Shown: piece by piece, positions 1 to 8,814 of the stretch
How positions within the stretch are numbered: the stretch's first letter is position 1
Layout: each line of letters begins with the position of its first letter
Assembly (NCBI GenBank): GCA_031119395.1
Contig: JAVHYA010000010.1
Coordinates: 1 to 64,000, forward strand
Direction: 5' to 3'
DNA: 64,000 nt
Origin: Pseudomonadota bacterium
GTDB lineage: Bacteria; Pseudomonadota; Gammaproteobacteria; Burkholderiales; Burkholderiaceae_C
The notes under the pieces: generated by a model
What the model saw: only the letters and a program-made list of their open reading frames with translations
The model's database searches: none
What the model was told of the DNA's origin: nothing
Program-made: the position numbers and the translations under genes

Positions 1-1367
1 GCGTGGCCAACGCCATCGCCGTGCCGCTCACCGGCTTCATGACGCAGCGCTTCGGGCAGGTGCGCCTGTTCATGGCCAGCGTCATCCTCTTCATCATCAG
101 CTCGTGGCTGTGCGGCCTGGCGCCCAACATGACCACGCTGATCGCATTCCGTGCGCTGCAGGGCTTCGTCGCCGGCCCGATGATCCCGCTGTCGCAGACG
201 CTGCTGCTGTCGAGCTACCCGCGCGCCAAGGCGGGGCTGGCCATGGCCATGTGGTCGATGACCACCCTGGTCGCGCCGGTGATGGGGCCGCTGCTGGGCG
301 GCTGGATCACCGACAACATCTCCTGGCCCTGGATCTTCTACATCAACATCCCCGTGGGCCTGATGGCCGCAGGCATCACCTGGGCCATCTACAAGGACCG
401 CGAGAGCGTCACCCGCAAGGTGCCCATCGACGCCATCGGCCTGGCGCTGCTGGTGCTGTGGGTCGGCGCGCTGCAGCTCATGCTCGACAAGGGCAAGGAG
501 CTCGACTGGTTCCACTCCACGCAGATCGTGGTGCTGGCCGTGCTGGCGGTGGTGGGCTTTGCCTTCTTCCTCGTCTGGGAGCTGACCGAGAAGCACCCGG
601 TGGTCGACCTGTCGCTCTTCAAGCGGCGCAACTTCTGGTCGGGCGCGCTGGCCACCGCGGTGGGCTACGGCCTGTTCTTCGGCAACGTGGTGATCCTGCC
701 GCTGTGGCTGCAGCAGTACATGGGCTACACCGCCACGCAGGCCGGCATGGTGCTGGCGCCGGTGGGGCTGCTGGCCATCGTGCTGTCGCCGATGGTGGGG
801 CTCACCGTGGGCAAGGTCGATCCGCGGCGCTATGCCACGGTCTCCTTCCTGGTGTTCGCGCTCATCCTATGGATGCGCTCGCGCTTCAACACGCAGGCCG
901 ACTTCGCCACCATCATGATCCCGACCCTGATCCAGGGCATCGCGATGGCGTTCTTCTTCATCCCGCTGGTGACCATCACGCTGTCAGGCCTCACGCCGGA
1001 CCGGATCCCGGCGGCCTCGGGGCTGTCGAACTTCGCGCGCATCACCGCCGGCGCCATGGGCACGTCGATCGCCACGACCTTGTGGGAGAACCGCGCCACG
1101 CTGCACCACGCGCAACTCACCGAGGCCGTCAACCAGGGCAGCACGGCCGCCACGGGCGCCATCGGTGCGCTGGGCAGCGCGGGCTTGGGCCCGGAGCAGG
1201 TGCTGGCGCAGATCAACCGGCTGGTCGACCAGCAGGCCTTCATGCTCGCGACCTCCGACCTGTTCTACGGTTCTGCGGTGCTCTTCCTGTTGCTGATCCC
1301 CGTGATCTGGCTGTCGAAGCCCGCGCGCGGCGGTGGGTCGTCGGACGCGGCGGCCGGCGCGCACTGA
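1..1367 (+). CDS. DHA2-family MFS drug exporter, 3' part
   Basis: Carboxy-terminal about 454 residues of a major facilitator exporter of the DHA2 (EmrB/QacA, 14-helix) group; the 5' end lies before the window, and the GTG near base 3 is an internal valine, not a start. Visible are many hydrophobic helices, the motif FRALQGFVAGPMIPLSQ early on, and the GPLLGGWITD segment typical of EmrB antiporter motif C. The family exports hydrophobic drugs by proton antiport, usually with an EmrA-type adaptor, which would lie upstream. The gene ends just before a strong terminator, so it is the last gene of its operon. Substrate cannot be told. Confidence 0.9.
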   Translation, partial: VANAIAVPLTGFMTQRFGQVRLFMASVILFIISSWLCGLAPNMTTLIAFRALQGFVAGPMIPLSQTLLLSSYPRAKAGLAMAMWSMTTLVAPVMGPLLGGWITDNISWPWIFYINIPVGLMAAGITWAIYKDRESVTRKVPIDAIGLALLVLWVGALQLMLDKGKELDWFHSTQIVVLAVLAVVGFAFFLVWELTEKHPVVDLSLFKRRNFWSGALATAVGYGLFFGNVVILPLWLQQYMGYTATQAGMVLAPVGLLAIVLSPMVGLTVGKVDPRRYATVSFLVFALILWMRSRFNTQADFATIMIPTLIQGIAMAFFFIPLVTITLSGLTPDRIPAASGLSNFARITAGAMGTSIATTLWENRATLHHAQLTEAVNQGSTAATGAIGALGSAGLGPEQVLAQINRLVDQQAFMLATSDLFYGSAVLFLLLIPVIWLSKPARGGGSSDAAAGAH

Positions 1368-1385
1368 GTCAGCTGCCATTCATGT

Positions 1386-1419
1386 GGAAAAGGGGACCGG
1401 CCGGTCCCCTTTTCCTTTT
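1386..1419 (+). terminator. Perfect 30-bp palindrome followed by T run
   Basis: Bases 1386-1415 are a perfect palindrome (15+15, centred on CCGGCCGG), followed by TTTT. It lies 18 bases after the stop of the MFS gene, so it is read as its rho-independent terminator. It isolates the following liv operon from the exporter. Confidence 0.85.
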
Positions 1420-1595
1420 GTGCGGGCGCCGGGCGCGCATTGCACCGCAGCATCCGCATTTGCCCCAGTACGCATTTGCAGGACGCCCGCCAACAATCGT
1501 CCCCGCTTCGCCACCCGGCCGGCCCAAACGCAACGCACCTCTCTTCGCACCTGCATGACCGAAATCTCCTTCCAGCCACGAGGTGGCGTCGGGCA

Positions 1596-2366
1596 ATGAG
1601 CGACATCATTCTCGAGACGCGCCAGCTCACCAAGGAATTCAAGGGATTCACCGCGGTCAGCAAGGTCGACCTGAAAGTGGCGCGCGGGTCCATCCATGCG
1701 CTGATCGGCCCCAACGGCGCGGGCAAGACCACCTGCTTCAACCTGCTCACGAAGTTCCTGGAGCCCACGTCGGGCCAGATCCTCTTCAACGGGCACGACA
1801 TCACCGGCGAGCGCCCGGCGCAGATCGCACGGCGCGGCATCATCCGCTCGTTCCAGATCTCGGCCGTGTTCCCGCACCTGACGGTGCTCGAGAACGTGCG
1901 CCTGGGCCTGCAGCGCGCGCTGGGCACGAGCTACCACTTCTGGAAGAGCGAGAAATCGCTGCTGCCGCTGAACGCCCGCGCGCGCGAACTCCTCGCGCAG
2001 GTGGGTCTGGAAGACCTCGCCGACGAAGAGACGGTGAACCTGCCGTACGGCCGCAAGCGCGCGCTGGAGATCGCCACCACCCTGGCGATGGAGCCCGAAC
2101 TGATGCTCCTGGACGAACCGACGCAGGGCATGGGCCACGAGGACGTGCACCGCGTGGCCGAGCTCATCAAGCGCGTATCGGCCGGTCGCACCATCCTGAT
2201 GGTGGAGCACAACATGAGCGTGGTCTCGACCATCGCCGACACCATCACGGTGCTGCAGCGCGGTGCCGTGCTCGCCGAGGGGCCCTACAGCGTCGTGTCG
2301 AAGAATCCCCAGGTCATGGAGGCCTACATGGGCACGACCGACGGCCAGCTGCAGGGGGCGCATTGA
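1596..2366 (+). CDS. livG: Branched-chain amino acid-type ABC transporter ATPase LivG
   Basis: A 256-residue ABC ATPase of the LivG (HAAT) group that powers uptake of branched-chain amino acids or related amides/urea. Walker A GPNGAGKTT is at 38-46, a LivG-like signature LPYGRKR at 149-155, Walker B LMLLDE near 169-174, and the switch histidine is in VEHNMS near 200. The start ATG at 1596 is preferred over upstream in-frame codons because homology begins there and a GAGGTGG sequence lies upstream. A 14-codon frame (1555-1599, MTEISFQPRGGVGQ) overlaps this start by ATGA and might couple translation, but it has no clear ribosome site. First gene of the liv operon. Confidence 0.95.
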   Translation: MSDIILETRQLTKEFKGFTAVSKVDLKVARGSIHALIGPNGAGKTTCFNLLTKFLEPTSGQILFNGHDITGERPAQIARRGIIRSFQISAVFPHLTVLENVRLGLQRALGTSYHFWKSEKSLLPLNARARELLAQVGLEDLADEETVNLPYGRKRALEIATTLAMEPELMLLDEPTQGMGHEDVHRVAELIKRVSAGRTILMVEHNMSVVSTIADTITVLQRGAVLAEGPYSVVSKNPQVMEAYMGTTDGQLQGAH

Positions 2367-2386
2367 TGACGATCCCCTCGCTTCTC

Positions 2387-2442
2387 ACTTCGTGTGCGTC
2401 GGCATTCCCCGAGGGGGCGGATGCCTCCCTTGGGTCGGCCCC
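2387..2442 (+). repeat. GC-rich dispersed repeat (second family), copy A
   Basis: The livG-livF spacer holds a sequence with CCCCGAGGGGG at its centre and GGGTCGGCCC at its end. It aligns by eye over about 55 bases with 10659-10713 and, less well, with 47384-47444 (reverse). The two spacer genes remain co-directional, so it seems to be carried as an operon spacer. Confidence 0.5.
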
Positions 2443-2451
2443 GCGGGAGGC

Positions 2452-3168
2452 ATGATGTCATCGGCACCCGCACTCGAAATCAAGGGCCTGCAGGCCTGGT
2501 ACGGCGAATCGCATGTGCTGCATGGCGTCGACATGGTCGTGCAGCCGGGCGAGGTGGTCACGCTGCTGGGCCGCAACGGCGCCGGGCGAACCACCACGCT
2601 GCGCGCCGTCATGGGCCTGACCGGCACGCGCAAGGGCAGCATCCGCGTCAACGGCCAGGAAACCATCGGCCTGCCCACGCACCGCATCGCGCACTTCGGC
2701 ATCGGCTACTGCCCCGAGGAGCGCGGCATCTTCGCCAGCCTGTCGGCCGAGGAGAACCTGCTGCTGCCGCCGCCGCTCAAGGGCAGCGAGGCAGGCATGT
2801 CGGTCGACGAGATCTACGCCATGTTCCCCAACCTGGCCGAGCGGCGCCACAGCCAGGGCACGCGGCTGTCGGGCGGCGAGCAGCAGATGCTGGCCGTGGC
2901 GCGCATCCTGCGCACCGGCGCGCGGCTGCTGCTGCTCGACGAGATTTCCGAAGGCCTGGCGCCGGTCATCGTGCAGGCCCTGGCCCGCATGATCACCATG
3001 CTGCGCGCCAAGGGCTACACGGTGGTGATGGTGGAGCAGAACTTCCGCTTCGCCGCGCCGCTGGCCGACCGCTTCTACGTGATGGAGCACGGGCGCATCG
3101 TCGAGAGCTTCGGCGCGCCCGAACTGCAGGCCAAGATGCCGGTGCTCAACGAATTGCTCGGCGTTTGA
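2452..3168 (+). CDS. livF: LivF-type ABC ATPase with arginine in Walker A
   Basis: A 238-residue ATPase of the LivF group, partner of LivG in the same transporter. The signature LSGGEQQ is at 139-145 and Walker B LLLLDE at 159-164. The Walker A motif at 40-48 reads GRNGAGRTT: the phosphate-binding lysine is replaced by arginine (codon CGA, 2587-2589). Walker B is followed by ISEGL where PSEGL is usual. The protein is otherwise full length, so this is not obviously decay; I have an unverified memory of the same substitution in other betaproteobacterial LivF proteins. Start ATG 2452 (a second ATG follows at 2455) is preceded by GGGAGG. Confidence 0.93.
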   Translation: MMSSAPALEIKGLQAWYGESHVLHGVDMVVQPGEVVTLLGRNGAGRTTTLRAVMGLTGTRKGSIRVNGQETIGLPTHRIAHFGIGYCPEERGIFASLSAEENLLLPPPLKGSEAGMSVDEIYAMFPNLAERRHSQGTRLSGGEQQMLAVARILRTGARLLLLDEISEGLAPVIVQALARMITMLRAKGYTVVMVEQNFRFAAPLADRFYVMEHGRIVESFGAPELQAKMPVLNELLGV

Positions 3169-3199
3169 ATCTTTCCAATTCTTCCTAGGAGACTCCGTG

Positions 3200-4396
3200 A
3201 TGACAACCAAGCATTTCACTGCGATCGCACTGGCCATTGGCGCGCTGGCGATCGCCACGGGCGCACAGGCACAGGAGAAGGTCAAGATCGGCCTGATCAC
3301 CGACATGTCCAGCCTGTATTCGGACGTGGAAGGCAAGAACGGCGCGCTCGCGATCCAGATGGCGATCGACGATTTCGGCGGCAAGGTGCTGGGCCAGCCC
3401 ATCGAGCTGATGTCGGCCGACCACCAGAACAAGGCCGACATCGCCGCGTCGAAGGCGCGCGAATGGGTGGACACCCAGGGCCTGACGATGATCTTCGGCG
3501 GCACCAACTCCGGCACCGCCCTGGCGATGGCGAAAGTCGCCGAAGAGAAGAAGCGTGTCTACTTCAACAACGGCGCCGGTACCTCGGCACTGACCAACGA
3601 GGCCTGCACGCCCTACACCGTGCACTACGCGTACGACACGGTGGCGCTGGCCAAGGGGACCGGCGGTGCAGTGGTGGACCGCGGCGGCAAGAGCTGGTTC
3701 TTCCTCACGGCCGACTATGCGTTCGGCCAGGCACTGGAGACCGACACCACCGCCGTGATCAAGGCCAAGGGCGGCACGGTCGTCGGCAGCGTCAAGCACC
3801 CGCTGAACGCCTCGGACTTCTCGTCCTTCCTGCTGCAGGCGCAGAACTCCAAGGCGCAGATCCTCGGGCTGGCCAATGCGGGTGGCGACACCATCAACGC
3901 GATCAAGGCGGCCAAGGAGTTCGGCATCGACAAGACGATGAAGACCGCCGGCCTGCTGGTCTTCCTGTCGGACATCCACAGCCTGGGCCTGAAGAACACT
4001 GCCGGCCTGCTGCACACCACGAGCTGGTACTGGGACATGAACGACAACACGCGCAAGTTCGCCAACCGCTTCTTCGAGAAGACCAAGCGCATGCCGACCG
4101 ATGTGCAGGCCGCCGACTACTCGGCCACCATGACCTACCTCAAGGCCGTGCAGGCCGCCAAGACCACCGATGCCGACAAGGTCATGGCGCAGCTCAAGAG
4201 CATGAAGATCGACGACTTCTACGGCAAGGGCACCATCCGCGCCGACGGCAGCTTCATCCACGACATGTACCTGGTCGAGGCCAAGGACCCCAAGGAATCG
4301 AAGAAGCCCTGGGACTACCTCAAGGTGCTGAAGACCATGCCCGGCGAGGAAGTCTTCACGGCGAAGGCCGACACCAAGTGCAAGCTCTGGAAGTGA
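3200..4396 (+). CDS. ABC transporter periplasmic substrate-binding protein 1
   Basis: A 398-residue type I periplasmic binding protein (Peripla_BP_6/LivJ-like) delivering substrate to the LivFGHM-type permease encoded around it. A Sec signal peptide ends at AQA (residues 22-24); mature sequence starts QEKVKIGLITDMSS. AGGAG at 3187-3191 sets the ATG at 3200; the adjacent GTG at 3197 is too close. A conserved pair of cysteines (NEACTP and DTKCKLW) may form a disulfide. It is followed after 49 bases by a close paralogue, so the operon encodes two receptors. The ligand cannot be read from the sequence; the HAAT family takes amino acids, amides, urea or aromatic acids. Confidence 0.92.
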   Translation: MTTKHFTAIALAIGALAIATGAQAQEKVKIGLITDMSSLYSDVEGKNGALAIQMAIDDFGGKVLGQPIELMSADHQNKADIAASKAREWVDTQGLTMIFGGTNSGTALAMAKVAEEKKRVYFNNGAGTSALTNEACTPYTVHYAYDTVALAKGTGGAVVDRGGKSWFFLTADYAFGQALETDTTAVIKAKGGTVVGSVKHPLNASDFSSFLLQAQNSKAQILGLANAGGDTINAIKAAKEFGIDKTMKTAGLLVFLSDIHSLGLKNTAGLLHTTSWYWDMNDNTRKFANRFFEKTKRMPTDVQAADYSATMTYLKAVQAAKTTDADKVMAQLKSMKIDDFYGKGTIRADGSFIHDMYLVEAKDPKESKKPWDYLKVLKTMPGEEVFTAKADTKCKLWK

Positions 4397-4445
4397 CCCG
4401 GTCCGCGCCGCTGTCTTGCCTTCAACCCCTGCGTCGAGGTCGTCC

Positions 4446-5645
4446 ATGAATCCGTCTTCCGTCCTGTCCGCGCTGTCGCTCACCCTCGTGCTGGCGTCCG
4501 CTCCCCTCCATGCGCAGACGCCCGACAAGGTGCGGATCGGCTTCGTCACCGACATGTCGAGCCTGTACTCCGACGTGGACGGCAAGGGCGGCCTCACGGC
4601 CATCCAGATGGCCATCGACGACTTCGGCGGCAAGGTCAACGGCCTGCCGATCGAGCTGCTGAGCGCCGACCACCAGAACAAGGCCGACATCGCCGCCTCG
4701 AAGGCACGCGAATGGATGGACACGCAGGGCCTGTCCCTGCTCGTGGGCGGCACCAACTCCGGCACGGCGCTGGCGATGGCGAAGGTGGCTCAGGAGAAGA
4801 AGCGCGTCTTCATCGCCATCGGTGCGGGCACCTCGGCGCTCACCAACGAGCAGTGCAGCCCCTACACCATCCACTACGCCTACGACACCGTGGCCCTGGC
4901 CAAGGGCACCGGCGGCGCCGTGGTGGGGCAGGGCGGCAAGAGCTGGTTCTTCCTGACGGCCGACTACGCCTTCGGGGCCGCGCTCGAAGCCGACACCTCG
5001 CGCGTGGTGAAGGAGAAGGGCGGCACCGTGCTGGGCGGGGTGAAGCACCCGCTCAACGCCTCGGACTTCTCGTCCTTCCTGCTGCAGGCGCAGAACTCCA
5101 AGGCGCAGATCCTGGGCCTGGCCAACGCGGGCGGCGACACCATCAACGCCATCAAGGCCGCCAAGGAATTCGGCATCACCAAGACCATGAAGATGGCGGG
5201 CCTGCTGGTCTTCGTGAGCGACGTGCACAGCCTGGGCCTGAAGAACACCGAAGGCCTGCTGCTGACCACCAGCTGGGACTGGAACCTGGACGACGAATCC
5301 CGCAAGTTCGGCAAGCGCTACTTCGACAAGATGAAGCGCATGCCGACCGACATCCAGGCGGCCGACTACTCGGCCACGATGAACTACCTCAAGGCCGTGC
5401 AGGCCACCAAGACCACCGATTCGGACAAGGTCATGGCCTACCTGAAGAGCACGCCGCTCAAGGACTTCTACGCGCAGGGCACCGTCCGCCCCGATGGCCG
5501 CTACGTGCACGACATGTACCTGATGCAGGTGAAGAGTCCGGCGGAATCCAAGCAGCCGTGGGACTACTACAAGGTCGTGTCCAAGCTGCCCGGCGACCAG
5601 GTCTACACGACCAAGGCCGAGAGCAAGTGCGCCCTCTGGAAATAA
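4446..5645 (+). CDS. ABC transporter periplasmic substrate-binding protein 2 (tandem paralogue)
   Basis: A 399-residue LivJ-like receptor, very similar to the preceding protein along its whole length (shared blocks such as MSSLYSDV, HPLNASDFSSFLLQAQNSKA, KRMPTD.QAADYSATM), with the same two conserved cysteines near TNEQCSP and ESKCALW. A signal peptide ends at LHA (21-23). Differences cluster in the region after EEKKRV (FNNGAGTS against IAIGAGTS), a plausible ligand-contact segment, which suggests divergence of specificity after a tandem duplication. It shares the livH/livM permeases just downstream. Confidence 0.92.
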   Translation: MNPSSVLSALSLTLVLASAPLHAQTPDKVRIGFVTDMSSLYSDVDGKGGLTAIQMAIDDFGGKVNGLPIELLSADHQNKADIAASKAREWMDTQGLSLLVGGTNSGTALAMAKVAQEKKRVFIAIGAGTSALTNEQCSPYTIHYAYDTVALAKGTGGAVVGQGGKSWFFLTADYAFGAALEADTSRVVKEKGGTVLGGVKHPLNASDFSSFLLQAQNSKAQILGLANAGGDTINAIKAAKEFGITKTMKMAGLLVFVSDVHSLGLKNTEGLLLTTSWDWNLDDESRKFGKRYFDKMKRMPTDIQAADYSATMNYLKAVQATKTTDSDKVMAYLKSTPLKDFYAQGTVRPDGRYVHDMYLMQVKSPAESKQPWDYYKVVSKLPGDQVYTTKAESKCALWK

Positions 5646-5711
5646 CGACGCCCCGGCCGGACGCCGCTGCCGCGCGCGTCCCGGCTTCCCGCTTCTGATC
5701 GCCGCCTTCCC

Positions 5712-6587
5712 ATGAACATTTCAATGCCCGCGCTGCTGAGCCAGCTGCTGCTGGGGCTGGTCAACGGATCGTTCTACGCGATCCTCAGCCTTGGCCTCGC
5801 GGTCATCTTCGGCCTGCTCAACGTCATCAACTTCGCGCATGGCGCCCTCTTCATGATGGGCGCGGTGCTGACGTGGATGGCCATGAACTACTTCGACGTC
5901 AACTACTGGGTCATGCTGGTCGCGGCGCCGGTCATCGTCGGCCTGTTCGGCGTGCTCATCGAGCGGCTGCTGCTGCGCTGGATCTACAAGCTCGACCACC
6001 TCTACGGCCTGCTGCTCACGCTCGGGCTGACGCTGCTGATCGAGGGCGCGTTCCGCTCGGTCTACGGGGTGTCCGGGCTGTCCTACGACGCGCCCGACCA
6101 GCTGTCGGGGGCGACCAACCTGGGCTTCATGATCCTGCCCAACTACCGGGCCTGGGTCGTGGTGGCCTCGCTGGTCGTGTGCTTCGCGACCTGGTTCGTG
6201 ATCGAGAAGACGCGCATCGGCGCCTACCTGCGCGCGGGCACCGAGAACCCGCGCCTGGTCGAGGCCTTCGGCGTCAACGTGCCGCTGATGATCACGCTGA
6301 CCTACGGGTTCGGCGTGGCGCTCGCGGCCTTCGCCGGCGTGCTCGCCGCGCCGGTCATCCAGGTGTCGCCGCTGATGGGGCAGAACCTCATCATCGTCGT
6401 CTTCGCGGTGGTGGTGATCGGCGGCATGGGTTCGATCATGGGCGCCATCCTCACCGGCCTGGGCCTGGGGGTGATCGAAGGCTTCACCAAGGTTTTCTAC
6501 CCCGAGGCCTCGTCCACCGTCGTGTTCGTGATCATGGTGATCGTGCTGCTGATCCGTCCTGCCGGCCTCTTCGGCAAAGAGAAGTGA
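5712..6587 (+). CDS. livH: LivH-type ABC transporter permease
   Basis: A 291-residue inner-membrane permease of the LivH group with about eight hydrophobic helices. The start shows the typical LLLGLVNGSFYAILSLGLAVIFG and NVINFAHGALFMMGA segments, and the C-terminal half has the cytoplasmic loop EAFGVN and the GGMGSIMGAI segment that contacts the ATPases. It pairs with LivM, encoded 19 bases downstream, to form the channel. Its start ATG 5712 lies 66 bases after the second receptor gene, so the operon is continuous. Confidence 0.95.
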   Translation: MNISMPALLSQLLLGLVNGSFYAILSLGLAVIFGLLNVINFAHGALFMMGAVLTWMAMNYFDVNYWVMLVAAPVIVGLFGVLIERLLLRWIYKLDHLYGLLLTLGLTLLIEGAFRSVYGVSGLSYDAPDQLSGATNLGFMILPNYRAWVVVASLVVCFATWFVIEKTRIGAYLRAGTENPRLVEAFGVNVPLMITLTYGFGVALAAFAGVLAAPVIQVSPLMGQNLIIVVFAVVVIGGMGSIMGAILTGLGLGVIEGFTKVFYPEASSTVVFVIMVIVLLIRPAGLFGKEK

Positions 6588-6606
6588 GAAGAAGGGCGGC
6601 ACCTCG

Positions 6607-7590
6607 ATGAACAACAGATCCCTCCTCGGCTACGGCCTCCTGCTCGTCGCGCTGATCGCGGCGCCCTTCGTGGGCGCGTACCCGGTCTTCGTGATGAAGC
6701 TCATGTGCTTCGCGCTCTTCGCGTCGGCCTTCAACCTGCTGCTCGGTTTCACGGGGCTGCTGTCCTTCGGGCACGCCGCGTTCCTGGGCTTCTCCGCCTA
6801 CATCGCCGGCTACTGCCTGCGCGACCTGGGCCTCACGCCCGAACTCGGCCTGATCGCCGGAACGCTGACGGGCGCCTTGCTGGGCTGGGTCTTCGGCCTG
6901 CTGGCGATCCGCCGCCAGGGCATCTACTTCGCGATGATCACGCTGGCGCTGGCGCAGATGGTGTTCTTCTTCTGCCTGCAGGCCAAGTTCACCGGCGGCG
7001 AGGACGGCCTGCAGGGCGTGCCGCGCGGCAAGCTCTTCGGCGTGCTCGACCTGTCCAGCGACATGACCATGTACTACGTCACGCTGGTGGTCGTGGTGGC
7101 GGCCTTCCTGCTCATCGTGCGCACCATCCACTCGCCCTTCGGCCAGGTGCTCAAGGGCATCAAGGAGAACGAGCCGCGCGCGCTTTCGCTGGGCTACGAC
7201 GTGGCGCGCTTCAAGCTGCTGGCCTTCGTGATCTCGGCCGCGCTCTCGGGCCTGGCCGGTTCGCTCAAGACGCTGGTGCTGGGCTTCGCCACGCTGACCG
7301 ACGTGCACTGGTCGTCCTCGGGCTCGGTCATCCTCATGACGCTGCTGGGCGGGCTGGGCACGCTGTCGGGCCCGATCGTCGGCGCGGCGGTGGTGGTCGC
7401 GCTGGAAAACAAGATCGGCGACATGGGCACGGCGCTGGCGCACCTGACGGGCGTCGACTGGTTCAACACCCTGGGCGAGTCGGTCACCATGGTCACGGGC
7501 CTGATCTTCGTGGTCTGCGTGCTGGCCTTCCGGCGCGGCATCATGGGCGAGGTGATCGCGCTGCTGGGGCGTCGTCGAAAGGGCGGCTGA
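6607..7590 (+). CDS. livM: LivM-type ABC transporter permease
   Basis: A 327-residue permease, partner of LivH. It shows the LivM features NLLLGFTGLLSFGHAAFLG near 40-60, the coupling loop region IKENEPRALSLGYDV, and GGLGTLSGPIVGA near 255. It is the last gene of the livGF-receptor-receptor-livHM operon and is convergent with the next gene; a dispersed repeat lies in the intervening gap and no clear T-rich terminator was seen. Confidence 0.95.
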   Translation: MNNRSLLGYGLLLVALIAAPFVGAYPVFVMKLMCFALFASAFNLLLGFTGLLSFGHAAFLGFSAYIAGYCLRDLGLTPELGLIAGTLTGALLGWVFGLLAIRRQGIYFAMITLALAQMVFFFCLQAKFTGGEDGLQGVPRGKLFGVLDLSSDMTMYYVTLVVVVAAFLLIVRTIHSPFGQVLKGIKENEPRALSLGYDVARFKLLAFVISAALSGLAGSLKTLVLGFATLTDVHWSSSGSVILMTLLGGLGTLSGPIVGAAVVVALENKIGDMGTALAHLTGVDWFNTLGESVTMVTGLIFVVCVLAFRRGIMGEVIALLGRRRKGG

Positions 7591-7623
7591 CGGGCCGGCC
7601 GGAGGCGCGGCGAGGGTGTCCAG

Positions 7624-7688
7624 CCCTTCGAGCCAAACCGGGCTGCAGCGCCCGCCCGGCTTGCGCCAGTAGCTATCAATTTCGTAGC
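7624..7688 (-). repeat. Palindrome-cored dispersed repeat, copy 1
   Basis: Read on the minus strand, the core GCTACGAAATTGATAGC (7688-7672) is followed by a GC-rich tail with CGGGCGGGCGCTG and ends near GGTTTGGCTCGAA. The core is identical to that of copy 4 inside mutL and the tail also aligns. This copy lies between the convergent livM and AttH-like genes and is the only one wholly outside coding sequence. Confidence 0.8.
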
Positions 7689-7714
7689 ACGGCGCCCGGC
7701 GGCCGGGCGGTGTC

Positions 7715-8791
7715 TCAAAGCCGCAGCGCCGCCGCGTATCCCGTCATCTCCAGGTAGCCGTGCCCCACGGTGCGGCCCTGCGCGTCGCGCAGCGCACTCA
7801 GGCCCTCCCAGTAGATCGCGCCGGTCGAGCCGCGGCTGTCCAGCTCCTGGTCGTCGAGCAGCGAGGCGACCTCGAAGCGGCCTGCCGGCGTTTCGATCGT
7901 CCACTGCACCGGATAGCGCCCGCCCGAGCGCGGACTGGCCCACACGCGCCCGGGCGTGAAGCGCACGTCCTGCGGGCCGAAGGCCTGGACCGCGCCGCCC
8001 GGCGCGCGCCAGGATCCGCCGACCCACAGCGCCGAGCCGTCGCGTCGCCGCAGGCGGAAGGCGGTGAGCGCGCTGCCGTCGTCGAGGTTCATGCCGGTCC
8101 AGTCCCAGCCCACGGCCTCGGGATGCATCAGCGCCTCGCTCCATTCGTGGTCCAGCCAGGCCCGGCCGGTCACGTCGAGCGGGGCCTGCCCCCGCAGCGC
8201 GATGCGGCCCTGCACGGCCAGTTGCGGCTCGCTGTAGTAGTAGCTGGCCTGCGACGCGTCCGGCCCCTTGCGCGACAGGCCGGCACTGCCCTGCAGCAGC
8301 AGCGGCTGCGTGGGCGCGAAGCGCAGCGACAGGCCGAAGCCCTCGGCGCCCGCATCCGCCGCCACCTCGGCCTGGTAGCGGCCGCTGGCGGCATCGCGCG
8401 CCAGCGACCAGTCCTGAAGCCGCACGTCGGTGTCGGCCTCGGAGGCGCTCGCGATGCCGAAGCCGGCGCGCGCGATGCGCTGCTCGTGGCGCAGCTGGCG
8501 GCCCTGCAGGTCCGTCACCGCCGCGTGCGCGAACAGCAGCTGCTTCGCCGCGAAGGCCGAGCGCATCGGTTGCGTGGCATCCACGCGCGAGCGGAAGAAG
8601 GTGACCTGGAAGCCCAAGCGCCGTCCACCGGCCGCCTCGGCATGGCCGGTGATGTACCACCACTCGGTGCGCAGCTCGGGATGGCTGCCGAAGTCGCGCG
8701 GGAACTGCAGGGTGCGTGGCGGCAAGGCCTTCGCCGACATGGCCCAGGCCAGTGCGGGCAGCAGCGCCAGGGTGTGTCGACGGGTCGGCAT
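7715..8791 (-). CDS. AttH/CrtC-like lipocalin-domain secreted protein
   Basis: A 358-residue protein of the AttH family (lipocalin-like, related to carotenoid 1,2-hydratase CrtC). The hallmark motifs are TEWWYITGH near 41-49, a VTFFRSR segment, AWLDHEWSE mid-protein and GWDWTGMNLDDG. The N-terminus (PTRRHTLALLPALAWAMSAKA) is an export signal, possibly twin-arginine. The family is usually encoded beside a LolD-like ATPase and an FtsX-type permease, as here, and is thought to act in the cell envelope; its reaction is unknown in most bacteria, and no carotenoid genes are present. Start 8791 lies 23 bases after the cysteine-synthase-like gene. Confidence 0.85.
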   Translation of the reverse strand: MPTRRHTLALLPALAWAMSAKALPPRTLQFPRDFGSHPELRTEWWYITGHAEAAGGRRLGFQVTFFRSRVDATQPMRSAFAAKQLLFAHAAVTDLQGRQLRHEQRIARAGFGIASASEADTDVRLQDWSLARDAASGRYQAEVAADAGAEGFGLSLRFAPTQPLLLQGSAGLSRKGPDASQASYYYSEPQLAVQGRIALRGQAPLDVTGRAWLDHEWSEALMHPEAVGWDWTGMNLDDGSALTAFRLRRRDGSALWVGGSWRAPGGAVQAFGPQDVRFTPGRVWASPRSGGRYPVQWTIETPAGRFEVASLLDDQELDSRGSTGAIYWEGLSALRDAQGRTVGHGYLEMTGYAAALRL

Positions 8792-8814
8792 GGCGGAAAA
8801 AGGGCGCGCCGCGA

